Source: Oehlia diaphana (taxonomy: Eukaryota > Glomeromycota > Glomeromycetes > Glomerales > Glomeraceae). From it: 32,917 bases of DNA. Each line of letters begins with the position of its first letter. The first letter of the stretch is position 1. The notes beneath the pieces are model-generated. The model saw only the letters and a list, made by a program, of their open reading frames with translations, was not told the DNA's origin and searched no databases. Location of the stretch: assembly GCA_003833135.1 (NCBI GenBank), contig QZLH01000355.1, positions 58,891 to 91,807 of the forward strand, read 5' to 3'. Positions 10,801-23,834 of this stretch are shown piece by piece. The position numbers were made by a program, and so were the translations under genes.

Positions 10801-11010
10801 ATGGTTTTTTTTATAAGAACACGTATTTACCATCGATTTTATACCGGTAAAACTAGATTTCTTTACAAAAAATTATTCATCCTCTTAATCTTTATAACAT
10901 CTCTTATTACATTCTTTTCATCATTTAAAAAATTAACTCCAGAATTAGAAGCAATAAATGTTATAAATTTCAATTATTTTGAATCAAATTTTAAACAAAA
11001 TAATTATAAT

Positions 11011-11043
<33 letters not shown>

Positions 11044-12300
11044 TATGATGAAAATGAAAAATTTTTAACATACCTTCCACATAGTCAATTTCATAATCAA
11101 TTAATTGAATTAAAAAATGCTATAGTACTTGCTTATTTAACAAATAGAACTTTAATTATACCACCAATAGTACATTTTACTCGTAATTTTTCTATTCCAT
11201 ATGCACCTTTAAATAGACTTTATGATCGATTAAATTATTATGAAAATATTAAAAGAATTCGATCATTATGTAAGATAAAAGATTCAAAAGAAGGTTATTG
11301 TTCATTAGATTATATTAAACATGATTCTTTTATAATTATAAATTGGGAAGAAATATTTGATCTTAACTGGATTAAGAATCAAATTAAAATTATAAATAGA
11401 AATGATTTTTCTATTGAAGGTTTATATAAAATTTGTAATATTCCTATTAATAATGTTAAAGAAACGATTAATGATAATTTTAATGAATTATTATTAAATA
11501 ATGAAAATGTATTTGTTTTAAGTCAAGGTAAAACAGCTAAAAATAGATATTATTATAGATTTTTTGATACTATTAATAATGATAATAATTATGAATTAAT
11601 TAATTATGAATCTTCTTATTTAATTAATGATTTAAAAAAGAGAAAAGAAAAATTGATTCATACTGATAGTTTATTTGGAAGTTTTAGAATTGATTTTAAG
11701 AATGAAAATATTATTAAATGGAAATCAGAAATGGATAGAAATTTTTTAATTTCTCATCCAATTTTATTAAAAGTAGTTAATAATATTATTAATGAATTAG
11801 GTGGATTTGGAACTTTTTTAGGTGTTCATGTTAGAACTGGTGATAGTATATTTAAAGAAAATATTAAAAATACAATTGATCTTATAATTAAGAATATAAA
11901 TAATATATCACAAATACCATCACAAATATCATCACAAATACCATCACAAATGATCGATATACCAAAATCTAAAAATCATTTTATTAATTATTGTAAATCA
12001 CGAAACAAACGAATTATATTTATCGCAACCGATTCTTCTAATCCATTTATGGAATTATCAAAAATCTTTTTTACTTTTGATTGTGTATTTACATTAAAAG
12101 ATTTTGTAGATTTAATTGAACCTTTAAGAGATATATATTATACATTTGATAAAAATATAAAAATGTTAGATTTCTTTTATCCTTTAATTGATTTATTAAT
12201 AATTGCAAATGGTATGGATGTTATTGGAACTCCTAATAGTACTTTTTCCGAATTTGCAAAATTTTATCATGAAACATTAATTTATGAAGTAGACGATTAA
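10801..12300 (+). CDS. O-fucosyltransferase-like type II membrane protein (copy 2)
   Basis: An intronless gene of 499 residues, close in length to its tandem paralogue at 7559. The start is the ATG at 10801; the frame is open further upstream to 10696 but holds no earlier ATG. The protein has a basic N-terminus, an anchor at about 26-41 (FILLIFITSLITFFSS), then an Asn/Tyr-rich linker (about 67-83) and the same fold: PHSQFHNQLIELKNAIVLA at about 93-111, an intact HVRTGD at 343-348, IIFIATDSSNP, and a C-terminal STFSEFAKFYH. A Ser-Gln-Ile-Pro repeat (12-bp units, 11908-11952) sits in a loop. It is probably a GDP-fucose-dependent, or at least nucleotide-sugar-dependent, Golgi glycosyltransferase; the acceptor is unknown. 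Confidence 0.85.
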
Positions 12301-12604
12301 TTAATGATTTGTAATATGAAAAAAACAAAAAAAAGAACGAATCCTAAGTACGAATTTCTAGATCTTTATTGAATAATAAGATTATTGTTATTTTTTTCTA
12401 GATTTAATTTGTATACATTATTATATTTGTTTCTAATTAGAAAAATTTTCTTTGATTTCATTATTATATAAGATGTAACATTAGGTAATTATTCAATATT
12501 TGTTATGATTCGCCAATATAATAATAAGATAATAAACTGTACATGCATGCTTCTTAATTAGTCAATGAATAATAAATACATTGATAATTTGATAAGGAGC
12601 TCAT

Positions 12605-12825
12605 CTTTGACATACAGTATATACTATTTAGAAAGATGCAACATGAAATTATATATATGTGTATACATGTAACCTAATTTTACACACAAGTATATACTAT
12701 TTAGAAAGTTCCATTATCAGTACAGTCTACAAGAAATTATATATGACATCTTTTTACACACAGTATATACCATTTAGAAAGTTCCATTATCATTACAGTT
12801 TACAAGAAATCATATATAATAAAAA
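12605..12825. repeat. Three tandem copies of a 73-bp unit
   Basis: The phrase GTATATAC(T/C)ATTTAGAAAG starts at 12617, 12690 and 12763, exactly 73 bp apart. Copies two and three also share TTCCATTATCA, a TACAGT block and ACAAGAAAT, and most of their differences are transitions. A perfect 20-bp palindrome with a related core lies nearby at 13002-13021 (AGTATAGTATATACTATACT). No gene is seen from 12301 to 13644 apart from these repeats. Confidence 0.7.
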
Positions 12826-13644
12826 TTCCTAAAATAGAACATAAAATAAACTGACGAAAAGCCGTACAAAAAGAAAATAAAAAAAGAGTTTATCTAGGCC
12901 ACAAGTAAAAAAAAAATGCGTAATAGGATTAGCCGTACATTTAAAGGGTCTGAATCTAAAACCACTATTGTCACATTGGACGACATACTTACTGTACAGA
13001 CAGTATAGTATATACTATACTTATTACTATACACGACAGATAAACTGTCACATGATTTCGCCATATACTTTTAAAAGTAATAAAGAATGATTGTTTTTGG
13101 AGTTGAAATTCATTCAATGAAAGAAATACGTAGATTAATGAGCAGCTAAATCTGGTTTCTATGCTACAATACCGGATAAAAATGGTAGTAAAGAAGTAGA
13201 CGTACTCATAATTACATAATAGGTATTAGGAAATTAAAACATAAATCATGGAAAAATCATTCGGCTAGTAATCATATACTATAACAGATTTACAGAAAAT
13301 GTAGATATAACGGAAATATTCGAACAAATATTATTTACCAATAAATGTTTACCAATAAATGCTAACAATTCAGTCATAATTTACTGTATATTATAAAGAT
13401 CGTATTTATATATCAGTACTTTATATATGTGTGTGTTATTATAAGAATTATATTAGAAGTTATTTTTCTAAATTCAAATTGATATTTTCCAAAAATATCT
13501 GATATTTTAAAGTTTAATTTCTTGAATTCCAATATATCAATTCCATTATTATTAGATTCTCTGTATTTTAAGATAAAAAATTTTTAAATAGGTTAATCAA
13601 ATTAAGAATTCATATATTTCTTTCAAGTTATAGACAACAATTTG

Positions 13645-13798
13645 TATTGAAAAATTGGGTATTGCCTGGACGATCATCGCATTTACCAGCACTAGGATAC
13701 CATTTTGGGCGGAGTTACATTTATATTCTTAATTCTACCCCAAGTTCCATCCTAATGCTAGTAAAGGCGATAATCGGCCAGTTTAGTGATTTTCAATA
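13645..13798. mobile_element. Small inverted-repeat element (MITE-like), 154 bp
   Basis: The left arm runs TATTGAAAA, then CCTGGACGATCATCGC, then TTTACCAGCACTAGGAT. The right arm, reversed, gives TATTGAAAA, then CTGGCCGATTATCGC, then TTTACTAGCATTAGGAT. The arms are about 55 bp with mostly transition differences. It is noticeably less AT-rich than the region to its right and encodes nothing. Confidence 0.55.
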
Positions 13799-16389
13799 TA
13801 AAACTTAAATATTTTTAATAGAATTTTATTATTTATTAAAATTATTAAAATTAAAAAATTTAAAAAAAATCAATAAAATTAACAGAAAATTGGATTTTAT
13901 AATATTGGATTTTAAAAAAATATTTAATTTGAAAATTTTAAAAAATTGAAATTTGAAAAAATAAATTTATTTATTAAATTTTATTACTAATTTATTTATA
14001 GTTTAATATCAAGAATAAATGTATATTTCACCCTTTTTAAATTTAGCAAAAATTTGTAAAAAAATTTATATATTATACTTCTCAGTAGAATTAAAAAAGT
14101 CAATGTCAAAATATTACAGCATAGCCATAAACAATTATGTCAGTACAAATGTTTACTAATAAAACATGCAAATTATGGCATTTTAATTATATCTGATATA
14201 ATTCAAAAATTCAATTTTGCTGATAAGTATAATATATATAAACTTTTTTAAAAAATATACAATATATATTTTTGAGTTTACTTAAGATATCAAAGGTAGT
14301 TTTGAATGATATTTTTAATTTATTTAACAACTTTTTTTTCAGTTTTTTTATTAAATCACATGATAAATTTAATTCTGACTAAAATTAACTAATCAGCATA
14401 AAAAATTTCTTTTTTAAAATAAAAGTAAGATATAAATATAATATAAATTTACTCTAATATTAATATAATTATATAATTTATATAGATTCTGTAGTATCTT
14501 AATAAAGAAGTAGGGTCCTATAGGTTAAAAACTTTTTATTTTACATAAAAATATCTATTGAGTTTAATTAACTATTTAATAGTATACATGTAATAAGAAA
14601 AGTAGATTTCAATAATAAAAATGTTATTTTTTTTTTAATATTTTTATTAAAGCAATGTAATCTTATATATTTATATAAAATAATAATTGCATTAAGTTAA
14701 ACAAAGTAAAAATGATATAATTATAAAAAAGTTATATAAAATTACATAAAAAGCTGAACTGATTGAATATTATTATCAATAGTATTTTGTCAAGAAAGTT
14801 TCAAAAACTTGAATAAATCACTTTAAAAAATATTATAAAATTTAAATTACAATTACTTTATTAATATTAAAATTATAAAAGTATTACAAATATAAAATAT
14901 ATATTTATAAAAATAATTATTAAATTTATTTATTAAATATTAAAATAATAAGATATTTAAATAAATTAGTATAATTAATATTAATACTATTAATATAATT
15001 TTATTACCATTTAATTTACTTTAATTAAAACTTTTAAATAAGATATAAATTATCAAATTCTAATTATTATTAAATAATAAAAATAGTAAAAAAATTTCAA
15101 TTATTTTAAATTTTAAAAATGTTTATATAAAAAATATTCAATATTTAGATTTTATTTTAAATGATAAATTTTTATAATATTTTAAATATTTTAATTTTAT
15201 ATAATATTAGTTAAGAATTTTAATTAATATTAACTAAAATTTTGCAATATTTTAAAATTATTTATTAGAATTATAAATTTTTATGTATTACTTAAAATCT
15301 TATTTAGTTAATACCAATTTTTTTTAAAAAAAAAAAAATTAAAAAAACTTGATTTTAAATATTTATTAAGTTATTTAAATTTAAAAAATAAAGAAAAAAA
15401 TTTAACTAATATAAAATTTTAATTTATAAAAAATAATTTATTAAATAAATAAAATATTTTAAAAAATAATATTCTTAAAAGATTTATTATATATAAAATT
15501 ATATAAATTTTTTTTTTTAAATAATAATATATTTTTATTTTTTTTTAATTAATAAATTTAAAGTATATATATATATATATTTTTATTTTAATTTTATATA
15601 TATTTATTATAAATACTAAAAATAAATATATATTAAAAACTTAAATATATTAAATATATTATATATATAAAATTAGTATTATTTTTTAATAAAATTGAAT
15701 TTAATAAAATTATTAAAAATATAATAATTAAATAATTTTAAAATTTTATTATTATTATTATATTTACTAATTAAAATATTTAAAAAATTGAATTATTGTT
15801 ATTTTTTTATTATTAATAAATGTAATTTAAAGTATATAATAAAAAAAAAGAAATAACTTTTTTTAGAAAAAATTACATTTATTAATTATAATTGCTAAAT
15901 ATATTATATATTGTTGATTTTTTATTTACTGTATTATAAATTTTTTTGATGTAATAATTTCTAAAAAAAAAAAAAAATTTTTTTTTATAAAATACTTCTG
16001 AAAATTGATTATTACAGATTTATTGAATTTTAGATAAATTTTCAAAGAAAAATTGCATTTTAAAAAACAATTTTTTAGTTTTTAACATTTTTATTTTATC
16101 TTCTATTATTAATGTTTATATTATAAACATTATACAACTTAATTACATTAAGATCCACTAAGTATCTATTTATTATTCACAATTTTTGAAACAAAAAAAA
16201 ACATTACAATATTATACATTTCTAATCTGATATTATGCATTATATAAGAAACATATCTTTGGTGATTTGAATCATAAAATTTATAAAATTTATTTACTAA
16301 ATTTGTTATTAATAGTGTATGTATATATATATATATTATATAAACTATATTAAAGTATTAAATTACATGGTATAAATCCCAACCTTTAA
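13799..16389. other. Extreme A/T block with no genes
   Basis: About 2.6 kb made almost entirely of A and T, most extreme from about 14400 to 16000, where G and C are isolated single bases. There are no open frames of note, no obvious tandem unit and no inverted ends. The last 200 bases contain the 3' untranslated region of the DENN gene, whose stop is at 16390-16392. It could be an old, mutation-saturated repeat or an AT-rich structural region. Confidence 0.6.
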
Positions 16390-19300
16390 TTACCTCCACC
16401 CTTTACCGAAACCATTTGCCCAACCATCTCGCATGGGACGAGGAGTAGACATTAATTCAGAATCAAAACAATCAGGTAAACATATGTAACCTTCAAATCC
16501 TAATTCGTCAAGACCTTCTTCATTTGGTTTCATGGCACGTATAGTTTGTGATACATCAAATGAAGAATCCTATTAGTCGTATTAAAAAAAAGTGGATTAA
16601 TATTCCTTGCAAGACTTACAAGAATCATAAGAATTAAAGAATACATATATATATATTACAAGAATTACAATTTTACTTACGTCTAGGAAACTCGTTAATT
16701 CTTTTGATAATTTTAGTTTTGATCTATTAAGTTTTGCTTTTATAATTTCATCAAAATATAATATATCATAATCTTCACTTCTTCTTATTGCTCTCTCAGT
16801 AATAAATTGTGAAAATGATTGAGAATCTATCAAATTAGATAAAAATGGCTAAAAGAAAAAATGTATTATGATTTGTTAATAGTTGCTTAATAAATAAAAC
16901 CATTTCTCGTATGAATAAATTAATTACCTTTTCATCTTTATCAAGAGTTTTTAAGAACAAATCTTTTCTAAATAGTTCATTAATATCTTCAATAGTTTCA
17001 AATTCATTGTCATCATTTGCACGACTTGTTGTTGTATTGTCATTATTTATAAGAAAAGAACGATAATTTCTTAATAATGAAGAAAATACTTTTAAGAATG
17101 CTTCTAATACCTTTGGTTCATCAAAACAGGCAGGTATACAAGGATAAACCACATCATTTAAACATTCATCATGTATCATGATTGAACATCCTTCACATTT
17201 ATACACAGGATTAATACCAAGACTATTTCTACATATACCGCAAGCCAAACCTTCTATCATCCAAGTATTAATACCACTTTTTTGTCCATATGCTTCAATA
17301 TCAGGCGGTAATAATACCATCATATGACCTTCTTTTTGTGTGTAATTTTTTTCAGAGCTAACTCCTGATGGTACTGGCTTGTTTGAATGAGCTATACTTG
17401 AAACATCATCAAATAATGAATCAGAGTAATTGGTTGAACCAGGCGACGTTGGTGGACTTATTATCGAATTATCGTTAATCAAATGTGATGATGTTTCACG
17501 TATATTTATTAAGAAACTGTTTCTTGTTAATGCTTTGTTTTTAAACGTCTGTTATTTTTTTACCGAAAAAAAATGCAAAGAAAAAGATTTAGTCTTTTGT
17601 AAGAGCTATTATATAATAGAATAAAAACAACAACTTACCATTATGGACTTTCTTGCACCTCCAGTTATAGTACTAAGTCTTTGTTTTGTTTTTTTACCAA
17701 ATTTGTCCAAACCACTTAAATCAACTTTATTAGAAGAGAAAGAAGGAGGAACAAAATTGGAAAATCTTCTTTGTATAGAATGTGCCGAACTATTATTATA
17801 AACCGAGTTCAAATTACTCATAGAAACACTTGATCTTACATGCATATTTGTCTTTTTACTATAATTAGGCAACCTCATATTATTATTATTGTTACCAAAT
17901 AGATCACTAATAGTACTTGAACTACTATTATTACTTTTATAACTCATATTATCGCTATCATATATAGGAGCTAAATGTAAAACTTGATCAATTTCGCCAT
18001 TACTATTGGTTCTCATTAATCCATTTTCAGGATCAAATGAACTAGACATTGATAAAGTTAACGGTATTGCCCTAGATGGCATTCCTATTACCGAACACAT
18101 CTTATCTCCCGCTGTTTTATCATACAATTTTGATTTATTACTCATTGGCGTAAATCTACCATTTGGATACGCTTGTTGTATAAATGAAGGCACACCATAT
18201 GGTACGTTATAACGTGCATGCATAGGTGAATACGTTTCCAATGATTGAAACAATTTCTTTCTTTGTTTAGATGGTATTTGTATTGGTAATTTTGCCATTA
18301 ATATTGTATCCTTATCAACGTCAATTATACAAGCCTATAATAAAAAAAAGGTAAATGAGAAATTCTAACAAAAACGCGTTTACAAAATTACGTTTAGTAT
18401 TATTACATACATCTTCAGGCAATAAATCAATACCCTTATATTGTCTCTCTATTCCCATAATATATGGTACTGGTGCCTGTAAACATGCCATTAATCTAGC
18501 AGGTAATACAGGAATGAATACACCCTGCCAATATAATGGATAAATTAAATATGTTATACTGTGTGCTACTTGATATAACATGTCTGGATATGATGATATT
18601 ATCAATATTTTTCCTTCTGCTAATGCAACCTCAAATAATGTTATTATATTCTTAATCGAAAGACTTCTAAATAATGAATATAACGAAAACTATTTCCAAA
18701 AAAAAAAAGTTTAGAGATTAGTAAAGAAAAGAATTACGAATCAAATTAAAGTTAATACCACTTACATCCTTCATTATTGGCAACTGATTAAGCGCAGGCC
18801 TTGCACAAAAGAATGTCATATCATTAACTGATAATGCTATTTGTAATTTTCCAAGTGGTGGTAAAGGTATCTCATGTACAAGGTTTACTATGTACCTATT
18901 AAAAAAAAATTAAGTAAATAAATATATATATTTAATGTTATTCGCTACTTTATTCTTCCATAGATCTCTCCTAACTTACCTCTCAAGAGGGATCAAAGAT
19001 TTAATTGGATCATTTCTTTCTTTAAGTCCTTCAATCATTGGCATTACGACAGCACATAACCAATCTTTTAATATATCATGCCATGGTAAATGACTTATTA
19101 TACCAATACATTTTGGAACCCATAGATTACTATTATCTAACACTCCTAATTTAATAGGTTGTAATAGTTCATTATATAATGCCAATTTTTCTTTTGCATC
19201 AGCCTTTTCCATTTCTATTTCTTCTAATTCTTTATTGCTTATGTGTCTCTGTAATAAAATTTTTGCTCTTGCCGTTTCCATTCTTTTTCTTTCTATCCTT

Positions 19301-20624
19301 ATCTTTTCATTTAAACTTTCTGCGTATTCTATCTCGCTCTGAGACTTTTTTAGAAAAAAAAAGTTAATAAAGGAAGTGAAAAGAAAGGCCAATATCACAT
19401 TTGATAAAAATCAAAATAATTTACTTACCATGTTAGCTTCTCTCCAGATTTTTTGTTGTTCGTATAATTCTTCAAACAAATCATCTTGTATTGGTTCAAA
19501 TGTAGTTAAACATACTCCATATCGCTGTGAACCATCTTCCTGCGTCATCACCTAATAACGTTCATTAATATTTTCCGTTAAAGATAATATTACATAATAT
19601 ATATTTTAAATCGGCATTTGATTTTTTTATTTTATTTTAAAGGATACAAAACCATGGAAAGTTGCATCAGGGCATTTGTCTGATTCTCTTATCATTATAT
19701 CATTAGGAAAACAAAACTATTAAAAACAAAAAAAATTTTAAATATAAGTACGACAACACACATAAATATATATATATATATATAAAAAAAAGAAATAAGT
19801 ACCATTGGAACATATGCAGGAAAGTTTCCTTCTTTTGGATAATCATTCTTTGGATATCTGGATAGTAATTTTGGAGAAAATCTTTGTTTTAAAGGATGTA
19901 ACAAAGTATCAGAATCATCAACATTCTGTTTTGATGAAGGTTGTTGTGGTACTACATTCTGATACGAACTTCTGATATTATTTGATTGTTCTTGAATATC
20001 ACTATTTGAAAGACTTTTTATAGAATCTGTTTCTAGTAATTCATCATCAAAATCCTTAATTTCAGTACTTAATCCACTTTCATGAGTTTCATCATCATCA
20101 TCATTAACATTTTTATTAAAACTTTTTCTGAATGTAATATTAGGAACCTTTATTTCTTTTATTTCTTTTCCCAATGATTTTAAAAATTCGTCACGTTCTT
20201 GATCAAATTTTAATATATTTAATTTAATACTCTCAAATAATGAATCAAATAATTGTTTACTTTCATCATCATGTATTACTAAATCTCTACTATATCTTTC
20301 AAATAAATTTTTCGATGCATTAGTTATTTCAGATGTATTGCTGTCATTATTACTATCTGATTTGACGGGGATATTTTTCGAGTCATCAGCACTTTTTATG
20401 GTACTATCATCCTCATCCTCTTTTGATTTCATAATATCGTTTTCTTTTCCATTCGATTCATTTGAATGTTCTTCTTTAATGAATAAATTATCATTTTCAT
20501 GATTAGAAGATGATAATTGATTTATTGATTCTTGTTTTTTGGGATTAATTCGAAAATCCGGGGGTAAACCTGCTAAAAATACATAATCGACAAACCTTTT
20601 ATCAACAGTTTTTCTTTTTAGCAT
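16390..20624 (-). CDS. DENN-domain (Rab exchange factor) protein with C1-type zinc finger
   Basis: Ten exons, given 5' to 3': 19803-20624, 19648-19716, 19429-19551, 18980-19344, 18766-18895, 18411-18689, 17639-18334, 16928-17548, 16681-16848, 16390-16569. All nine introns are GT-AG and 76-111 nt, and the frame is kept throughout, giving about 1150 residues. The uDENN part starts with FVDYVFLAGLPPDF (11-24), is split by a long acidic Ser/Asn-rich insert, and resumes at FCFPNDIMI (275). A charged helical stretch (about 339-402) precedes cDENN (about 405-640: LVHEIPLPPLGKLQ, EGKILIISSYPDMLYQVAHS, IYPLYWQGVFIPVLP). After a disordered linker comes a C1-like finger, C-x2-C-x11-C-x2-C-x4-H-x2-C-x7-C (931-965), then dDENN (about 970-1085) with PFLSNLIDSQSFSQFI. 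DENN proteins catalyse GDP release from Rab GTPases in vesicle traffic; the Rab served here is unknown. The first His of a canonical C1 finger is not seen. Confidence 0.93.
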
Positions 20625-22156
20625 ATCGGGAAAGTTTTGATTTTAAAATGAAATGATGAAATAATAAGAAGAAAAATCCGATAATTTTAAGAATAAATTT
20701 AAAGAAAAGTTTTTCAATATCGAATATACCGGTATTCAACGAGAGAAAAATAAAAATAAAAATAAAATAAAATTTTTTATTAAGGAAAGGATTTATAAAA
20801 AAGAGATTGTGACTTTTAAAAATTTTTCTTTTAAATTTTTAAGAGAAGGAAGAAAAAAAAACAAAAAACTTTAAAAAATTATTTGTGCGGTTTTTTATCA
20901 AATAAATAAGTGAATCGAAAATCCAAGCAAATATGGTATATAATTATTGTTTAAAAAAACTTTAATATTTTATTTTAATTTATTTTTATTTTTTAATAAA
21001 AAGAATCGTATTGAAAAAAATTTTCTGGTAATAAATTCATAAATTGAAAATAAACAATTTATAAATTTGTGAAACAACCTAATTTTAATTTTTTAACTAA
21101 TTCGGTAACAAAACTAAATAACGATCTTATGATTCGCAAACCTAGTTACTTTGCTTATTCCGGAACCATATTAAAAATTTGTACTATAAATATTTCTGAA
21201 ATTGATTGAAGCCGTTCTAGCACAAAACGATCATTCGATCCTTATTGAAAAATTGAAAAAATTTATATTTTTTTTTTACGGGTATTTTTTCTTTAGCCAG
21301 TTAGCCAGTCGAGAGAGTCGACTAATTATGTATCTGATGTATCGAAATGTTATTTATGGAAAAATTATAAACTATATTTAGCTTAGCTTAGCTTAATGTA
21401 TTAATTTAATTGGTCTTTTAATAAGCGCTGCTGCGCCCCATCATGATATAATATATGCAATCAAATGGTTTTGGTAATTTTTTATTACTAAAAAATATAA
21501 AATTTTAAAAAATTTATTATACTTTTATGAAACATTTTATAATTCGATCATTTGAAAAAGATTCTCATGCATTTAATGATTTTCATACAAGTTTCGTCTC
21601 GATTATCCCGAAGAAAATTGCTAATCACATGTTTTAATGATTTCATTCTATTTAATAAATGTAATTTCCGTTTATACTTTATTAGGTAATTTTAAACAAA
21701 TTAAGTATTGTAGTATTGTATTTTCCTATTAGTTTATGCATAATCTGTCATTCGACCCTCTTTTATACTTGGTTTAATAATTAATTCCTTATCAAAGTTT
21801 TTTTTTTTTTTGTCCAATTATTTTTTAAAAGAATTTTCTAATCTTTTTGTAACACAAAATTTTGGAGAAATTTCAATGATTTCATTGATGACTACTAAGT
21901 AGAAGAAAATAATTAATCTTGTGTTATTATGAAATTATCATTTCCCTTTATATCAAATTTTTTTTAGCGTGTTTAATGTAGATCGCCCAATTCCGAACTT
22001 TTTGTGACTTGGAAATTTCTATCAAAGAATAATTAAGATGAAAAATATATTTTTTTGTTCCTCAAGAAGTAAACAAATTTTTGGATACCCATTAAGGAAA
22101 ATATTGTCTCTATTTGGGTTACAAATAATTAATCAAAAGTTGAATGCTTCCTTCAC
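20625..22156. other. Divergent intergenic region
   Basis: It contains the upstream regions of the DENN gene (-) and the Kre9-like gene (+). No gene is seen. There is a triple AGCTT repeat at about 21380 and a short inverted repeat (AGTCGAGAGAGTCGACT) at about 21306-21322. Confidence 0.5.
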
Positions 22157-22164
22157 TATATAAA
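22157..22164 (+). promoter_or_regulatory. Candidate TATA box of the Kre9-like gene
   Basis: TATATAAA lies 189 nt before the ATG at 22353 and is followed by a pyrimidine-rich tract (about 22190-22240), a layout common in highly expressed fungal genes. The leader also holds an inverted repeat, TTCGCT/AGCGAA, at 22246-22269. Positional inference only. Confidence 0.4.
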
Positions 22165-22352
22165 CACTTGTAGTTTGGAATTAGGTTTGTTCTTTTATTT
22201 CACTCTTTCCTCCTCCTTCACCACCATCACCTCATTCATTATAAGTTCGCTTATCGCTTAGATAGCGAATTTTTTTAAACCAATATTTTCCTGCGGTTTA
22301 TTATACAAACTTTCATTTATTTTGATATTTTTTTTTTTTTTTTAAAAAAAAA

Positions 22353-22907
22353 ATGAAGCAATCTCTCTTTTTCTTGGTATTGTGCCTTTTATTCTTCTCT
22401 TCTGTCATAGAAGCAAATATCTTACCGGTGGTGAATAAAACTACAATATGTTCTGCAAAAGCGCCATGTGAATTAAGATGGGTGGAAGATGGAATAGCAC
22501 CTAAATTACTTGAATTACCAAATGTTAATATTAAATTAATGACAGGACCTAATGATAATCAAATTGAAATTAAGGACCTGGGTACAGTTGCTCCAACAGT
22601 TGGTAAAATAGCTTATAATATTAACCCTAATTTAGGTCCACCTGGAAGATTTTATTTTTATAAATTTAACGCTGGTGTCAATGTTGTTTGGTCCACTAGA
22701 TTTGTCATTCAAGATATAGCGGGTACAATTCCAGGATTTGATCCCTCATCTATTAACGCTAAAGGTGATAAAATAAACAAAGTTCAAGGAAATTCTACAA
22801 ATTCCAATTCCACTTCGACGAGCTCATCATCCATATTATCATCAAATACTTTCCCAACCATGGGATTATCAATTATTTCAATGATGATTCTTTCTTATCT
22901 ATGCTAA
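22353..22907 (+). CDS. Kre9/Knh1-like N-terminal domain protein, GPI-anchored
   Basis: A single-exon protein of 184 residues. It has a signal peptide (MKQSLFFLVLCLLFFSSVIEA, with the cut before NILP), then a domain of about 100 residues with the pattern of the Kre9/Knh1 N-terminal Ig-like family: a paired Cys (33 and 39), an ELRWVEDG strand, a VNIKLMTGP strand, and a late YNINPNLGPPGRFYFYKF strand. A Ser/Thr/Asn-rich stalk (about 144-165) and a hydrophobic tail (MGLSIISMMILSYLC) end the protein, as in GPI-anchored surface proteins. Family members are linked to cell wall beta-1,6-glucan in yeast, and in other fungi the domain is found in many surface proteins of unknown role. NxS/T sites at 28 and in the stalk suggest glycosylation. 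The TATA box at 22157 and the pyrimidine-rich leader suggest strong expression. Confidence 0.85.
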   Translation: MKQSLFFLVLCLLFFSSVIEANILPVVNKTTICSAKAPCELRWVEDGIAPKLLELPNVNIKLMTGPNDNQIEIKDLGTVAPTVGKIAYNINPNLGPPGRFYFYKFNAGVNVVWSTRFVIQDIAGTIPGFDPSSINAKGDKINKVQGNSTNSNSTSTSSSSILSSNTFPTMGLSIISMMILSYLC

Positions 22908-23834
22908 TTGATTGCTTTGTTTAATTTTTCCCTCTGGCTGCCTGGTTGCACGCTGCAATGTTACATGTAATTTTAATATAATATATATATAATGTACCAA
23001 AGAAAATATTGTAATCACTTTTCCTCTCTCCCCTTTTTCTAAACTTTTATAATATTAATATTATTGGTTAGAATTATTTGTTTTTAATATTTTAATTTGT
23101 CCAACTTAGCGTTATATTTGATTGTATAATAATATAACATTTTCTAGATTAGGTCATTTAACTGTTAACGAATGTCCAATAAAACTTAAATTATTCGTTA
23201 CATTAAATTAAAAGATGCATACCACATTTTTTTCTGTATCACCTTGATGCTTGTTACTGCGGTCATGAGATGGTAACATTAAAGGTAAACGTGGATTCGT
23301 GGAAACCATTTCAAATGCATTATAACATCATGTAACATGTTATTGACGTTGTTAAACGAAATGTATGAAATTGGATGAACCATTTAATGACTTGTTGATT
23401 TCTTTGTTCAATTTATCTAATTTATCTAAATACGAACAACTAACAATAGGATTATCTCCTCTTCAAAATCTTGTAATTGTTCCTCTTTATCGAATGATTT
23501 TTAATTTAACTTCAAATTTGATCTCATTGATGATGATAAAGTTTGTTCTCGATTCAAAAGTTTCCTATTCTGAGTTTAGACTGAGTTGTCCGAGTTTAGA
23601 CCTATATATAAAATACATTATATTTAGTATATTTTCAATTTAATCAAAGTTTCCCCAAAAATGGTAATTGCGTACCTTTCAAATATTAACGTAAATATGT
23701 TAGTTCATTTTTTTTGATTGATTTTTTTTTTTTTTTTAGTAAATATTGATCTAATCATAATCTTGTATTAATGTAATATACAGTATAACAATATTAAAAA
23801 AAAAAAATCTTTTACGCCAATCGAATATTAAAAG
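22908..23834. other. Gene-less stretch downstream of the Kre9-like gene
   Basis: It includes the 3' region of the gene ending at 22907. A 92-codon open frame at 23365-23643 (hydrophobic, starting MKLDEPFNDLLISLFNLSNL) has no recognisable domain; it may be chance or a gene fragment. Confidence 0.4.

Noticed and set aside
17430..19367. Plus-strand open frames inside the DENN gene
   Set aside because: They are antisense shadows of conserved exons and have no independent support.
16597..20624. Several separate minus-strand genes, one per open frame
   Set aside because: Consecutive frames join through nine GT-AG introns of 76-111 nt into a single colinear uDENN-cDENN-dDENN protein.
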